A stretch of DNA of 64,000 nucleotides from positions 186,001 through 250,000 of the forward strand of contig CADCSX010000009.1 of NCBI GenBank assembly GCA_902805475.1. The letters are read 5' to 3'. Numbering within the stretch: the first letter of the stretch is position 1; every line of letters starts with the position of its first letter. The notes beneath the pieces are model-generated. The model was given only the letters and a program-made list of their open reading frames with translations, did not search any database and was not told where the DNA came from. The position numbers and the translations under genes were made by a program. The DNA comes from Entonaema liquescens (Eukaryota; Ascomycota; Sordariomycetes; Xylariales; Xylariaceae). Below are positions 9,820 through 21,998 of the stretch, in pieces.

Positions 9820-12471
9820 ATGGAATTTTTCGAGAATCAAGTTGGCGAGGTGCGATACCTAACTACTCTAGGCGAGACCCCTACTTCGGTGCCACCGGTG
9901 TCTCCCGGTTCTCAACCACACAATAGTAGCAGCAGCGTTGCAACCACGACCGGCGGCAAGAGGAAAAATAGCATAGATGGGTCGCCTAGTTCCAAAGGCC
10001 TTCCACAACAGAGGAGTAAAAGGAATAGATATATCTCTATCGCTTGGTAAGTCTTGCGAGTCCTTTCGTCTTTCCGGCGCGCGGGCCACATGACGACGCG
10101 CAATGTGCGATGTGCGACGTAAACCTTGGGCGTGCTTCGTTGACCAAGCCTACGCTTATTTAGCAACGAGTGTAAACGACGCAAGATCAAGTGCAACGGA
10201 GAGACACCATGTCAACGATGCGGAAATCTTAACCTCCAATGTCTATACGCGCCCAATTGCTGCTCAAACTCGTTCAAGGATTCGGATGAGTTTAAGCAGA
10301 TGACCAACAAGGTCAACCAACTACAAGAGCAAGTGGACGCGCTTTTCGCGAATATGAACGCCCTGAGATCAGAGGCTTTGCGCCTGGCCCCTATCCAAGA
10401 CCGACCGCCGACAATGCCATCCGCTTCAAGTACACCTTCAACTTCATCAGTCCCCTCTATCACGCCTATTCACAGGCCTTCCGATTTATCTCAAACCCGA
10501 CACCCCGGCTTCCGCGGACCCACGAGCACGCGATTTAACCTGGATGTTGCTAAGAATACATTACACAAAATGGGCTATGGTAAATCCCCTGATGTTGGCG
10601 AGCTCGATAGTCTGGGTCAAGATAGTCCCGCGCCGTCTCCAAATTTGGCGGCTCAGATGGCCAATACTGCTGGGGGCCTCCCGGGATCCGTTATGGGAGT
10701 TTGATAAGGACGAATTAGTGCGATTATGCCGTGTACATGATGAAGAGATTGGCATCATGTATCCAGTGGTTAAGATTGAGACTGTCATTCGCCACGCGCG
10801 GACTTTATCTTCGTGGATGGAGGCGGCCAGGAAAAATTTCATGATACATTGGTCCGGAGAGGAGGGCGGTATTAAAGATCGGAATACGTTACTTCTCAAG
10901 ATTGTCATCTGCTGTGCCATGCAGATTGAGGAGCACGGAAATAGTGAGAAGGCCCATAGGCTCTTTCTCAGCGCCCGGCCCACGACAGATAGGATGTTAA
11001 TGTCCGACCCGAGCGATGTGAAGAATATGCCAATACTAGCACTTGTGGTAAGTCTTACCTACCTTCGCTTCTATATCATCCATCTTACCATGTCCATATT
11101 CGGACACAACTGAGGTATCTCGTCAGATTTGCCTTGGCAGAGACTAATATTTCGCACATATAGGCAGGCTATTATTTCCTCGCTAACGACGAAATTCTCG
11201 CTTGGCGTACTATGGGACAAGTGGCTCGTCTGTGCTTTGAACTTGGGCTTCATCGTCGGGACGTAATCGAACGAATCAGTGATAGCGAGGAGCGCAACAA
11301 TGCAATCAACACGTTTTGGGCAGCTTACGTATTGGACCATCGATGGGCATTTGGCACCGGCTTACCGTTTACCGTCCCAGATGACGAAATTGATCCTCAA
11401 TTACCATACCCCGTAAGTGCCTGATATATCATGTCAAATATTCCTGGCCGAAAACCATCCCAGCTTATTATCAGGGAACTAACTAATTCTAACATTTCTC
11501 TCCAGGATTCTCACCCTTATCTAGTTGCCATGATAAATTATTCGAAGCTCAGCGCAAGCGTGTGGAGACTTGTACGAAGTTTCGAGCCAAGCACCGAATC
11601 AGAAGTACAACCAGGTGCTATTGAGGAACTGGATTGTCAGATAAAGGAATGGTATACCGAAGTACCTCGAGAGACGCAGCTTGAATTAACCGATTGGGAG
11701 GCACTGCCCAGATATCTGAACCCACCAGTACACTCGCAGAAGGAATATGATATTCAGCGATTGCAGATATGGACTTACCTCCGCTTCAATCAGATTCGTA
11801 CATGGCTATATACCCCTATCTTACATACTCATAGCAGTATCATGGAGAACATACAATTCGCCGAGCGTGCCGTCAAGCTGGCCAAAAATACAATTTGCTA
11901 CTTGACACATTTGAACAATACTACGAATATTTATAGGAAGATTCAGGTCTTCTATCACCAATTTCTGTTAGCAGCGATTGCGGTACTTTTTCTCGCATCG
12001 TGCCACGCCCCAGTTAACTTCAGCGCGTCGTGCCGCAACGAATTTTACATGGCTCTCGAACTAGTAAAGGACCTATCATCCAAATCATGGGTGTCACAAC
12101 GGCTCTGGAGCACCATTAAGTCACTTCGAGAAGTCGCTCCGCGTCTCGGATTGGCCCAGGACCCTCATTCTACGGCAGCTTTAACAATGGCCGGGTTAGC
12201 CACCGGCCAAATGGGAGCCCCTCCAACCTTGACATCCGACTACGGGTCACAACTGTCGCCTATATCAGGGGCGCCGCCGTCATTTAGCGGTGTGCAAAAC
12301 GGGCATCAAATATCGAGCGAGATGTCCCGAATATTCGAAGGCTATATGGGGAAAAGTACTAACCCAAACGGCCCACCGAACCCGACCGAGACACCACCTA
12401 TCAACGAGGGTGTGACAATACCCTATGAAATGGGTAGCAGTGTATATCAGCACTTTAAGGACATGTTTTAG
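9820..12471 (+). CDS. Zn2Cys6 transcription factor with fungal_trans domain, single-base frame break
   Basis: Exons 9820-10046, 10164-11047, 11164-11412 and 11506-12471. The start codon at 9820 has a CACCATGG context. A binuclear zinc cluster with spacing CX2CX6CX5CX2CX6C starts at about residue 76 and is built across intron 1; a coiled-coil segment (QMTNKVNQLQEQVDALFANM) follows. The middle region has features of the fungal-specific transcription factor domain (LARLC-type helix CFELGLHRR, then FWAAYVLDHRWAFGTGLP). Exon 2 is one base too long: the frame changes at a GGGGG run at 10672-10676, between a disordered linker and DPLWEFDKDELVRLC. Restored length would be about 774 residues. The target genes are unknown. 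Confidence 0.85.
10672..10676 (+). other. Frame break in Zn2Cys6 gene at a G run
   Basis: Upstream coding uses one frame to about residue 245 and downstream coding uses the next. Removing one G restores TAGASRDPLWEF. Introns with usable GT and AG in this stretch do not give the right phase. Exon 2 length also shows one surplus base. Confidence 0.7.
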
Positions 12472-12980
12472 CAACTTCAAAAGCTAGTTGAGGAATATTT
12501 TATATATGCATAGCGGATGAGACCCATAAGAAGGGGGTCATGGGGTATACTGGCAACTTCAACTCAAACGCCGAATACCCCCCTAACGTACATATATTTA
12601 AATTAGGATATATGTCAATAATCATCCTGGGCCAGCAATGACCACGTTACTTATTTAATATAGATTACGTGTATCATCTTTACTTGAGACATTAAGAATC
12701 ATTGCTGTCCTTTCTGTGGATCAGGCCATATAAAAGAAAAGAAAGGGATATCAATAGATTATGCAGCAAAAATACCCCGGAGACTAGTGTGGACTATATA
12801 GCCATAAAACTGAAACAATGCTTATTTTCTCGCGTCCTTACATATAGTCTAGCCTGTTTGACGGCTACACCACCGGAATAGAGTCCTTCATAGCTAATGC
12901 CTTCGCGTCCCTATGCCGTTTAAAATAGCTCCGTAAGATTCCATATTCTAGAATATTACGGATGTCTACCGAGGATTCTC
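12472..12980. other. Intergenic between convergent genes
   Basis: AT-rich 0.5 kb spacer between the transcription factor and the HET-2 pseudogene. Nothing recognised. Confidence 0.6.
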
Positions 12981-15340
12981 TTATAATATCACCCCCTGCT
13001 GTTTAAGATAGCGTTGAATATCCAAATATTCAGATAACAAGTTTTCTTGAATTATTCGAGACGCTTGGCTATTCGTATCTGAACTCTGAGAATATTTTCC
13101 GTCCATAGCGCCGTGAATATAACAATCTCCAACCATTTGATGACCGCGGAGTTTATTCATATCAACTAGCTCTCGAAGTACGCAAGGCATCTTGCCGCCA
13201 GGCAGGACAAAAACCTTATCACCGGGCTTCAAACTATCGGGGCCCCATCCAAGGGTGTTTTCTGAAGTCATGAATAAACGTCGCCGGGTAGACATAAATT
13301 TCAGAACGTAATCAAACACTAAAATGTCTGTATAAGCCAAGTTACCAGGTGATGCCCTTGACTCGAACCACGTCTGTAGATGTATTTCGTCGTCACTTCC
13401 AAGTCTTCTGAACTCCCCCGAGACAAATTTAAGATCAAATACCAAAGCTCTCATAGCAGTGATACCAATCTGTTGAGCTGGGTGCCAATGCACTAGGAGT
13501 GACCTGAGCATCTTCACGTCAGCAACGTCAAAGAACTGGTCGTTACAGTCCTCTATTACATTAAGGAAGCCTGCAGGAAGTTTCAAGCGGCCATATTGTA
13601 ATTTATAGGAGTAGTTGGGTTCATCAGTCGGGATCCGGTTTCCCGTCTCAAGATTCGGATTGAGATACCCGAAACGTACTTTGAGACGACGCAGTATTCG
13701 ACGTAATTCATACTTTATAAGTTCGCTTTCACTATCGTTGGAATCCGATACGGGTAATTGTGAGTAATCAATATTGCTGCAGACTATATCCCAGAAGGAT
13801 TCCACAGAAGTGTAACAGACCAGCTTCAAACCGCCACAAGCATTATACAACTTTACGCTAATCTTCGCGCGGCGAATCTCTTCGCTATAGGCTATGGCAC
13901 TCTAGTCAGGCACCCACGACGGGAGATCCTCTCTGTTCTTTCGACCGAGGTCTCCAGCAAGTACATTAAGGCTATTAGTTGCTGCTATGATGTTTCAAAC
14001 GACTTCAGTATAGACCCGAGGGGTTGCCACACGATAGTTAGGGGATATTCCAAGGCTGTGTGGTGGAAGGCCAAGAAGAGCATATATTGTATCTCGCTCA
14101 TCGGAAGCCTTGCGGTTGCCCGTTGCTCTTAGCAGAGTGGGCAATAATTGACCAGAAAAGACCTCGTCAATCCTACTATAGCTCATCAAGGTGTGTGAAC
14201 ACCGACTTTCCTGAATGTTGATAAGGTTCTCTACAAACCAACGTAATGCTTTAGCATTGTCAGAGGTAAGCTTTTTGAGTAATGAGTCTTTTGTATTCAG
14301 ACTCTGTATGTTCCACGCCACGCGAAGGAACAGGTTCAACGGAGCCATCGAACGACCATATTGGAAAAAAAACTTCTCTTGGCACTATAGTCTACCAATA
14401 ATTCAGAATTAGCATACGACTATTGTGGTGGTTAATAGTAGATTTAGCAAAACTACCAAGGGTACTTTTGCTCTGAGATTAAGAGCCGAATAGGAATAGT
14501 TTTATAACTAACCTCTTGGAAAACCCACATGCGATTCCACCACCGACTCATTAGCATCATTCGAAGGTCCTCAAACAGTTCCTGTAAAAGCGAGCTTTCG
14601 AGGAACAGGAACCTTGATATATGTTGCTGCTGCTGCTGAGCAAACAAGCTGATGAGGCAAAACACGCCAAACCCTTGGCGTAGCTTATGGGCAGTCATGG
14701 TTTTACCGCAAGAGAGTAATTGGTCAATATATTGATTATCGTGTAAGTCGTCACTGAATATAAAGTCTTGTTGTTTTGGTGACCAAAGATTACTAGGTGC
14801 ATGTGTCACCCCATCACCAAGAAATACTACCACGTTAACAGCAGAATTGTAAATATGTCGCATTAGTTAAACTTAGGTTTCACGTTCGTCGAGGTCGGCT
14901 TGATTAATGCACTACATAACTGTATTAGCTATGGTCTCACATCCATCGTGTATCTTAGTGTTTGAAATGCATACCAAAGTATCAACCCAGAGTATTACAT
15001 TGGAATCTTCTCGTCTCAAGTGTCTTAGTGCTGTGTCGAGGTTCATCGTAATCGCCATTTTCACGTCGTTGACTGTAATTAGTCTAGTAACAGACGCAGA
15101 GCCCCAAGCAAAGGATAGCGCTCTGTATTCTAAAACATCATTTAGATTCATCGTTTTTAATTGACACCTCAGGGGTGAACCCCAAAGTCCTCGCTCTAGG
15201 ACGATTAGCCTGGAGCTATCGCGACCAAGCGTATCTAAATATGGCCCCACGGGAGAAGGTATTGAGGTGGACATAATTTTCCAAACGATACCACCAGACA
15301 AGCGCGGTATAATTAGAACGAAGGGAATACATTTTCTCAT
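12981..15340 (-). pseudogene. HET-domain gene (HET-2) broken by several transition-type stops
   Basis: A full-length HET gene is legible. The N-terminal exon reads EYRALSFAWGSASVTRLI and ends NVILWVDTL; a 63-nt intron (14974-14912) joins it to CINQADLDERET. The next codons are TAA GTT TAA before LMRHIYNSA (stops at 14875-14873 and 14869-14867). WNRMWVFQEV follows, with another stop after QKYPW at 14455. After a frame change near an eight-A run (14365-14372) the gene continues with KASDERDTIYALLGL, a TGA at 13997, then LPSWVPD, a TAG at 13904 where the family has Trp, and a C-terminal part ending near 12981 with the usual VGDCYIHGAMDG. The stops fit single C-to-T or G-to-A changes. The likely start is Met at 15274 (MSTSIPSP). 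Confidence 0.85.
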
Positions 15341-15683
15341 AATTATTAAAACAAGAATAGGAATTGGGGGTTCCGTAGACCCCTTAAAAAAGGCAATTCG
15401 TTAAGTATGCCTTATATGATGGCTTAGACTTCACTGCCAACCGTTAGGTACATATATTCCAGCAAATCAGAAAAACGACATCTCCAAGACACCAGCAATG
15501 CTCAAGCATAGCCGCTTGTGAAACACTACGCATGTATTCATAGCCACAATTCAATTTCATTGCTTTTTCGCTCACCTAAGTTAAATATCTTTCCCTCCTA
15601 AAGGGTATCTTCCTTTATCCAAATAACAGGCGACTGCCTCAGAATACATGACAGTTCCCTAGGTATATAATATATCCGGGTAG
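15341..15683. other. Intergenic, no gene seen
   Basis: Spacer of about 340 bases between two minus-strand genes; it should hold the former HET-2 promoter and the DyP terminator. Confidence 0.55.
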
Positions 15684-16859
15684 CTAGCATTTCTTTCTAT
15701 CCAGCATCTTCAAGACACCTGAAGATGGCGCAAAGAATGTGGTGCCTGTTAAAGGGGTGGAGAAATCAAGTAGCTTATCGTGTAAACCAGGCGGATCACC
15801 AACAAACATGCGCTGTAGAATTCTCTCAATAACCCAAAGACTTCTAGAATATCCGATAAAATATGTTCCGAATTCCTTCGAGCCGGGAGACCCGAATGGC
15901 ATATTGTCTCGGAGAATATCGTGCTCATGGCCGCTTTCATCCTCAATCGTAGCTAGTGACTTATGTGACTGCTGTTGACCTTCTACAGCATCGTCTAACT
16001 CGACGTTATCCAGCTTCCTACGCCCGATTATGACCTCCTGTTGCTCGGTAGAGAGTGAATTCCACGCATCGATGTCATGCAAATACTTCTGAACTACAAC
16101 ATAGCTCCCACCTGCACTAGCTGCGTCTTCTTCACTCACAAGGATAGAGACTGGGACGGCTAGCCCCACGGGGTTTGCCGTGCCATCCACAAATCCTAGA
16201 AGGTCGCGGACATCGAAATAGCGAAACCCGATCGTCTCATCAACGACAGTAACGGCATCGCCAAGGGTATCTAGCAGCTGTCGCTCGAATTCAAAACATA
16301 AATCCCGTCTCTCTGAGCGAATATGGAATAGCAAATCCCCGGGAGTTGAGATAGCCGTATGCTTTCCTCCATGAATAGTAGGGAATGAACGAAGCTCTGT
16401 AGGCCGAGGTAACTGGGTCAATGAGTCCCATGCTTCACTGCCAATACCTACAGTGCAAGCGAATACGGCGCTGAGATCTCGGATAGACACATTTTTAGCT
16501 AGTCCATCGATAGTAGACAGAACCGAGCGCACCACACCAATGGCTTCAGGCGTATTATTAATGGTAACCACCAAGAAGGTAGCAGTCCGAGTGAGGGGAG
16601 CGTCAACACGCTGTGACTCAATTGGAACCCGACCACGCGATTGGATGCTCATATTCACTGCTTGGTTGCGCATGTGAATAGTACGTCGGCAATCAAGGCT
16701 TTTCGAGCGGGATTGGGATTCAACTGTAAGATACCTCTTCAGCTCATGGCTCAAAGCCGGCTGGAATGCTACGCGATATAATATCGGAGTATACGGCTTC
16801 GGAAATCTTCTGGTTATGGGCGCGCACGAAACAATCCGTAAAGTCCGAATCGTATTCAT
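15684..16859 (-). CDS. DyP-type haem peroxidase
   Basis: An intact single-exon gene for 391 residues. The DyP signature GFVDGTANP is present with catalytic Asp about 225; the likely proximal haem ligand is His299 in QQSHKSLATI, and the distal Arg about 339 lies in FIGYSRSLWVIERIL after the conserved NMPFGSPGSKEFGTY. These are the family's haem-peroxidase residues, arranged as in YfeX-like (class B-like) DyPs. The first 65 residues are Arg/Ser-rich and lack acidic residues at the very start, which could be a mitochondrial presequence, though translation might instead begin at Met70 (MSIQSRGR). Dye-decolourising peroxidases oxidise phenolic and other reducing substrates with hydrogen peroxide. 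No secretion signal is apparent. Confidence 0.88.
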   Translation of the reverse strand: MNTIRTLRIVSCAPITRRFPKPYTPILYRVAFQPALSHELKRYLTVESQSRSKSLDCRRTIHMRNQAVNMSIQSRGRVPIESQRVDAPLTRTATFLVVTINNTPEAIGVVRSVLSTIDGLAKNVSIRDLSAVFACTVGIGSEAWDSLTQLPRPTELRSFPTIHGGKHTAISTPGDLLFHIRSERRDLCFEFERQLLDTLGDAVTVVDETIGFRYFDVRDLLGFVDGTANPVGLAVPVSILVSEEDAASAGGSYVVVQKYLHDIDAWNSLSTEQQEVIIGRRKLDNVELDDAVEGQQQSHKSLATIEDESGHEHDILRDNMPFGSPGSKEFGTYFIGYSRSLWVIERILQRMFVGDPPGLHDKLLDFSTPLTGTTFFAPSSGVLKMLDRKKC

Positions 16860-17756
16860 ATCGTTTTCGTTAAAGAACTGCCTGACCTAGTAGTAGGAAT
16901 AGGCGATTGCGAGCAATCTTACTTTTGAATAAGTAGGTAGAGGATGGTTGGTCCCCTGAATCTCGCCCCTGCTTACCATGCGCCAAGTGGTGCATGGCGC
17001 TTACGCATGATTTGCGATTTCGAATTCCACGCGCCCGTTCACCCTCCATCGCCGATACCCGGGTATGAAGATAAAATCATTGCCCTACGTCTGTGTTTAG
17101 TTGCTTACCTTGAAGTACGCTCCAATAATCCCGATTGGCGAGAATATACGTCCGGCAAGCAGTTCGGGACCGAAGACAAAACCAACACGAATTCTAGGTA
17201 TACCCTTAATTTTATCTTTATGCGGAGCAGATATATCGTATGGGGGGGTTTCAAACAGGTTTTCCTTCCTTTTAGCTTCTACTTAGTTCTGTATAGGGTA
17301 GAATCCAAATAGGTACAAATTCGTCTTTCTCTTTTTTATCCGCTTATTCCAGCTAATATAGGGGTTGAAAGTCCCTGACGCCACTAACTTCATATTACTC
17401 CAAAAAGTACTTGAATATCTGAAGAATTTTACTTTGCGAAAACTGTAAGGGACATCGAATAGATACTTGATTATAGAATATGGGAGGAAACAGACAGCCA
17501 GATGCTTATACAACTCGATCAGCTTTAAGGGCGGTATAGTTTGTAGGTAGTATTGAAATTAAACATTCTACATCCTTCTTCAAATGATAAGCTAACTACA
17601 ATTTTCTCGAGCCGAATAAATATCATAAATTGAGTGGAAATCCCGATAGGGCAGTGTCCTACCAGCGGGTGACTTGCGACCACCAGTCTAACCCGCGAGG
17701 CGGATGACCGGCAATTCCTTAATAGAATGGAAATATGCCAACAGTACGTATTACAC
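16860..17756. other. Intergenic, no gene recognised
   Basis: About 0.9 kb. Open frames of up to 122 codons (16944-17312) show no motif or family resemblance, and were not called. Confidence 0.5.
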
Positions 17757-18437
17757 CTAAGTGCTCTTATCGACACCTCTAGATGGTGGCGTAGCTTTTA
17801 GGGTGACGGGTATCTTCCCTTCGGTATCATCGTTGGTCGAATTCCAGTTCAAAGTCCAAATGCGATCCTGACCTGAGGGAACAGCGTACCACATTGACTG
17901 GAGGTCACCGGAAATGTTCCTATGTAGTAGAAATTCTCCATAGAATATAAATCCGGATCCCGACCTATCACCACTTGTAGTCGAGGAATTGGTGAATCCA
18001 ACTTGATGCGAGGAAGATACCGTGTCAGGGACAATGAACGTGAGATTCGACCAAGTGGGCGCATTGCCGGCTGTGGTGTTGGGATTTCCCAACAGCGAAT
18101 TGTCTGTGCCGGCTATAACTGCCCGCGAGTTAATGTGACTGCATATACGAGAGGTTTTTCATGCATCTTACACTGGACCTGGGCGGCTTCGCTATCGTCT
18201 AAGCGAGTGGCCCTCCCGATATAGGCACCATCTATTATAGACATCAATATCATTCCGCTTTATTTTACTAGATATAGAGAAAAAAAACGTACCACCAGTC
18301 GTGAACACAGGCGCACCACCAATCCCATCGCCGTAAGCGAACAGTCCAAAGGGTGCTATCGGGGAACGTTCTACGAGAACAGGTGACCCAGCTATAGCCA
18401 CTGGGATGCCAAGGATGAGGCTCAACAACACACGCAT
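17757..18437 (-). CDS. Small secreted protein of unknown function, three exons
   Basis: Exon 1 is 18437-18293 and codes for a signal peptide (MRVLLSLILGIPVAIAG) and GLFAYGDGIGG. A 61-nt intron (GTACGT, AATAG) and a second, 53-nt intron (GTAAGA to GGGCAG, about 18173-18121) are needed for the frame; the second one turns an apparent frameshift into a continuous EAAQVQFIAGTDNSLL. The rest reads LGNPNTTAGNAPTWSNLTF, then FIFYGEFLLHRN and WYAVPSG. The product (about 189 residues) resembles a fungal secreted family that usually has GGxPxF and a beta-rich body with several N-glycosylation sites (NTT, NLT, NSS, NST). Function is not known. The gene sits next to the laccase in a run of secreted-protein genes. 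Confidence 0.7.
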
Positions 18438-19604
18438 GACTAGTGCAGTAGAAAGTATTCTTCGAAAATGGTAAGATTTGAAAAGGATGATCGAAAATGT
18501 AAGTGATCGTGACTTGGGGTGAGTTTGACTAAACTAAACTCCTGGTGGAATTTTGGACGGAGAGGATCCCTTTTCATATCTTCGAGGCTTTATTTACCCC
18601 GAATATAGATTCGTCAGCTCCCCCTTCAAAACACATGGCTTGTCTAAAGATAGAGTCGTCCCCCTCCGGCCTTGGCCTCTATATTCGGATTGTGGGCCGC
18701 GGGGGAAGCGGGAGGACACGGGAAGCGGGAACGTCGCAGGGTGCCCATGCAGCAACGCGTAAGCTCTTAAGCGCAACTATCTTCAAAGCCTGGATGCCAC
18801 CGTCTTTCGGCAGATGGTGGTACCGTTAATATTATAACTGATACCGCCCCTCGTGATTGTAAATGGATTATATAAAACTATTTATCAATAGGATCAGCTA
18901 GCCTTCGCAGGGCTTACAAAAGTTCTCGTAATCTTAAGAGCTGACAATTACGCAGACAGGGCGCAGGGCGCCTCGGTGTTGCACCGAAACCGCCCATCAG
19001 GTACGCCGAACCTAGGTGGCTGTAGACCATAGATCGTAGCCCCTAACCCGTCGCTTAATAATACTGTATTAAGGGGATCTAGATTCTCGTTATGCTTCCC
19101 GAAAAGACTACATCGATAACGTCGGTCCAATTCCGGGGAGCTAGATGCCGGCTCGTCAACTCAAGCCACAAGCTCCACACTACTTGCGGAATTCCGTATG
19201 TACTGTTACGCGTACCACTGCAATACGAGAATATCTTCGACTCATGACACACATTCAGGTGGTCAGGGTTGGCTTTGTTTAATCTTAAGGGGGTAGATAT
19301 GTGGTCTGATTGTCGGCCGAAGACCTGTTCAATATTGTGACGCGGTGCTACACTGGGATGGGTCCTCACGATTCAGAATCCTATGATGTTGGCTCCTTCA
19401 GCCGGCAAGTGGATTCAGGAGAAGCTATCGTGGACATAAAACCTGCCTCAGCTGCGCTCATCATGAATAGAAGTTATAGAAATTCCGCAGTCGTTCTTTG
19501 ATCTTCTTCAGCTTCAACTCCTGAGTTAGCCTTAAAGCTATTTTTAGTATTTTGCCAACTTATGACTTGAAAGACTCAGAAGCAATACCAAAGTCACTTA
19601 CAAT
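18438..19604. other. Intergenic between divergent secreted-protein genes
   Basis: About 1.2 kb separating the minus-strand secreted gene from the plus-strand laccase, so both promoters lie here. Open frames of 60-96 codons have no recognisable content. Confidence 0.55.
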
Positions 19605-21998
19605 ATGCTTGTTTCAAGATTACCAACTCTCTTGTTGCCATTCCTTTGCGGAAGTGTTGCAGCGTCTCCCTTTTCACCCCCAATGAATTTGTATCCTCGG
19701 GCAGCGTGCTCAGGAAACACAGCAACCGCCAGGAACGAGTGGTGTGACTATTCCATCGACACTGACTATACTTCTGAGGTGCCAGATACTGGAGTAACTA
19801 AAGAGTATTGGCTGGAAATAACTGATGTGACAGTGTCACCTGATGGAGTCTCTCGTCCAGCAATCGCTATCAATGTAAGTTGAACAATTCGGGCTTGATT
19901 ACGGCTGCAGTTTCGCTATTTCACTCCATTCATTCACTGTTTGGATAGATTAAAAGGGGGCGAGTAACTAACGATATTCTAGGGTTCAATTCCAGGACCA
20001 ACTCTCTTTGCGGACTGGGGTGATACAGTAGTAGTTCACGTTACCAATTCCCTATTTACCTCTAACAATGGCACATGTAAGTATGACCTTTGGCTTATAG
20101 ATGCGTCTTATATGTGCCAAAACATACATTCGCCTCAAGGCTTCCCCCTGGGTCTCCTAACCGCTTTTTATTCTGTTCATCCTATTTGCTACTTTGTTGT
20201 GCTTCAACTACCTTTGTAACTAGTTGTTCTTTACTTGAACGAAGCTCATAATGGCTAATTCTTGATAACCAGCTATTCACTTTCATGGTATACGTCAGAA
20301 TTATACCAATGAGAATGATGGGGTAGTATCAATCACCCAATGCCCATCCGCGCCCGGGGAAACGCAGACTTATACCTGGAGGGCCACCCAGTATGGGACA
20401 ACCTGGTATCATTCGCATTTTGCGCTCCAGGCATGGGAAGGTGTTGCTGGTGGCATAATTATTAATGGTCCAGCTACCGCGAACTACGATGAAGATCTTG
20501 GGACCATAATCTTATCCGACTGGAGTCACCAAACGGTAGACCAACTCTGGACCCAGGCGCAGACAACTGGGCCTCCGGTCATGGACAATGGACTTCTCAA
20601 TGGCACTAACGTTTATAATGAAACTGGTTCAAGACTTCAGGTGTCCTTCACTTCAGGGACCTCCTATCGAATCAGACTCGTCAATGCAGCTATCGATACC
20701 TTCTTCAAATTCAGCATTGATAACCATACAATGCAGGTCATTGCAACTGACCTTGTACCAATACAACCATACGAAGCAACAGTGCTTAATATTGGCATTG
20801 GTAAATATTACCTATTGTTATAAACTACTTGTATTACTCAACGCTAACTATTCGAAGGGCAACGTTATGATATCATTGTTACTGCTGACCAGTAAGTGTC
20901 CTCCGCCGCACTTAATACTGTCCAGATATTTCTTCTGTGGCCGATTCTAGTTGTTTAGAGACTATCCAAAAGATAATTTTTCTACCTTTTATATTAGATT
21001 CAAAGCCCAGTAAACTAATCTACTTATTGTAGGGCTTCAATTGCCGATAACTTTTGGATGCGGGCTATTCCTCAGTCAGCTTGCTCCGAAAATGATAACG
21101 AGGATAACATCCGCGGTATTGTTTCCTACACTGATACCGTCTCAACACCAGAAACTACTGGACATGATTATGAAGACTCTTGCACGGATGAGACCCAGAA
21201 TATTGTCCCTTACCACAGTAAAACAGTGGGAAGCACAGCCGAGGTCACGAGCGAAGTAGCAGGTATCACGACTATTAACGGCCTTTTTAGATGGACTCTC
21301 AACAGCACATCAATGCTGGTTGACTGGGCTAACCCCACTTTATTGCAAGTTATGGATCAGGAGACAGAATTTCAAGTGGACGACTCTGTCCTCCAGCTAC
21401 CCGATGCAAACGTGTGGGTATATTTGGTGATTGAGACAGATCTTGCTGTCCCCCATCCGTAAGTAATCTAACGACTATAATTTCCTTCGTCGTACGGCAT
21501 TTTTAGATTTCATACATTTACGGCACCAATCACGAATTATGTCGCCAAGAGGTTTACCTCTGCGAAAGATGTCAAGAACAAATGCTGACTAGTTTTACAC
21601 CCAGAATCCATCTCCACGGTCATGATTTCTTCGTACTCGCCCAAGAAACAGGTTCATATTCGAGTGACGTTGCCCTCAACACGAATAATCCGCCCCGCCG
21701 AGATACTGCCCTGCTACCCCCCAGTGGCTTTCTCGTTATAGCATTCGAGACTGATAACCCCGGTGTTTGGCTCATGCACGTAAGTATTTACAAATCTATG
21801 ACTTTACTTTCATATCTAATATGAAATACGCAGTGTCATATTGGCTGGCATACAAGTCAAGGATTCGCCCTACAGTTTGTGGAGAGATATGACGAAATAG
21901 CAGGTATAACCGATGCGGACACGCTTTCAGATACCTGTTCAAGCTGGTCATCTTTCCAGGCATCAGAAGGTGTTGGCCAAGATGACTCTGGTGTGTAA
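19605..21998 (+). CDS. Ascomycete laccase-like multicopper oxidase
   Basis: Seven exons (19605-19874, 19983-20076, 20273-20800, 20858-20891, 21033-21458, 21605-21779, 21834-21998) join in phase to 563 residues. A signal peptide (MLVSRLPTLLLPFLCGSVAA) is followed by three cupredoxin domains. All four copper motifs are intact: HFHG at about 124-127, WYHSH at 166-170, HLHGH at 453-457 and HCHIGWH at 509-515. The last four residues are DSGV, matching the DSG(L/V/I) C-terminal plug of ascomycete laccases. It should oxidise phenols extracellularly with reduction of oxygen to water. The sixth intron junction splits a Pro codon just before the third copper motif, and the last intron falls inside the fourth. 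The neighbours are also secreted-protein genes. Confidence 0.93.

Noticed and set aside
6025..16859. Secondary-metabolite gene cluster
   Set aside because: A regulator and a peroxidase are present but no PKS, NRPS, terpene synthase or other backbone enzyme exists in the window.
18110..18180. Apparent frameshift in the small secreted protein gene
   Set aside because: A 53-nt GT-AG intron (GTAAGA to GGGCAG with a TTAAC branch site) restores the frame and gives EAAQVQFIAGTDN, so no lesion is needed.
21459..21604. Missing exon between the fifth and sixth laccase exons
   Set aside because: The 146-nt stretch has in-phase splice ends that join directly to HLHGHDF; the coding-like text within it is not needed by the fold.
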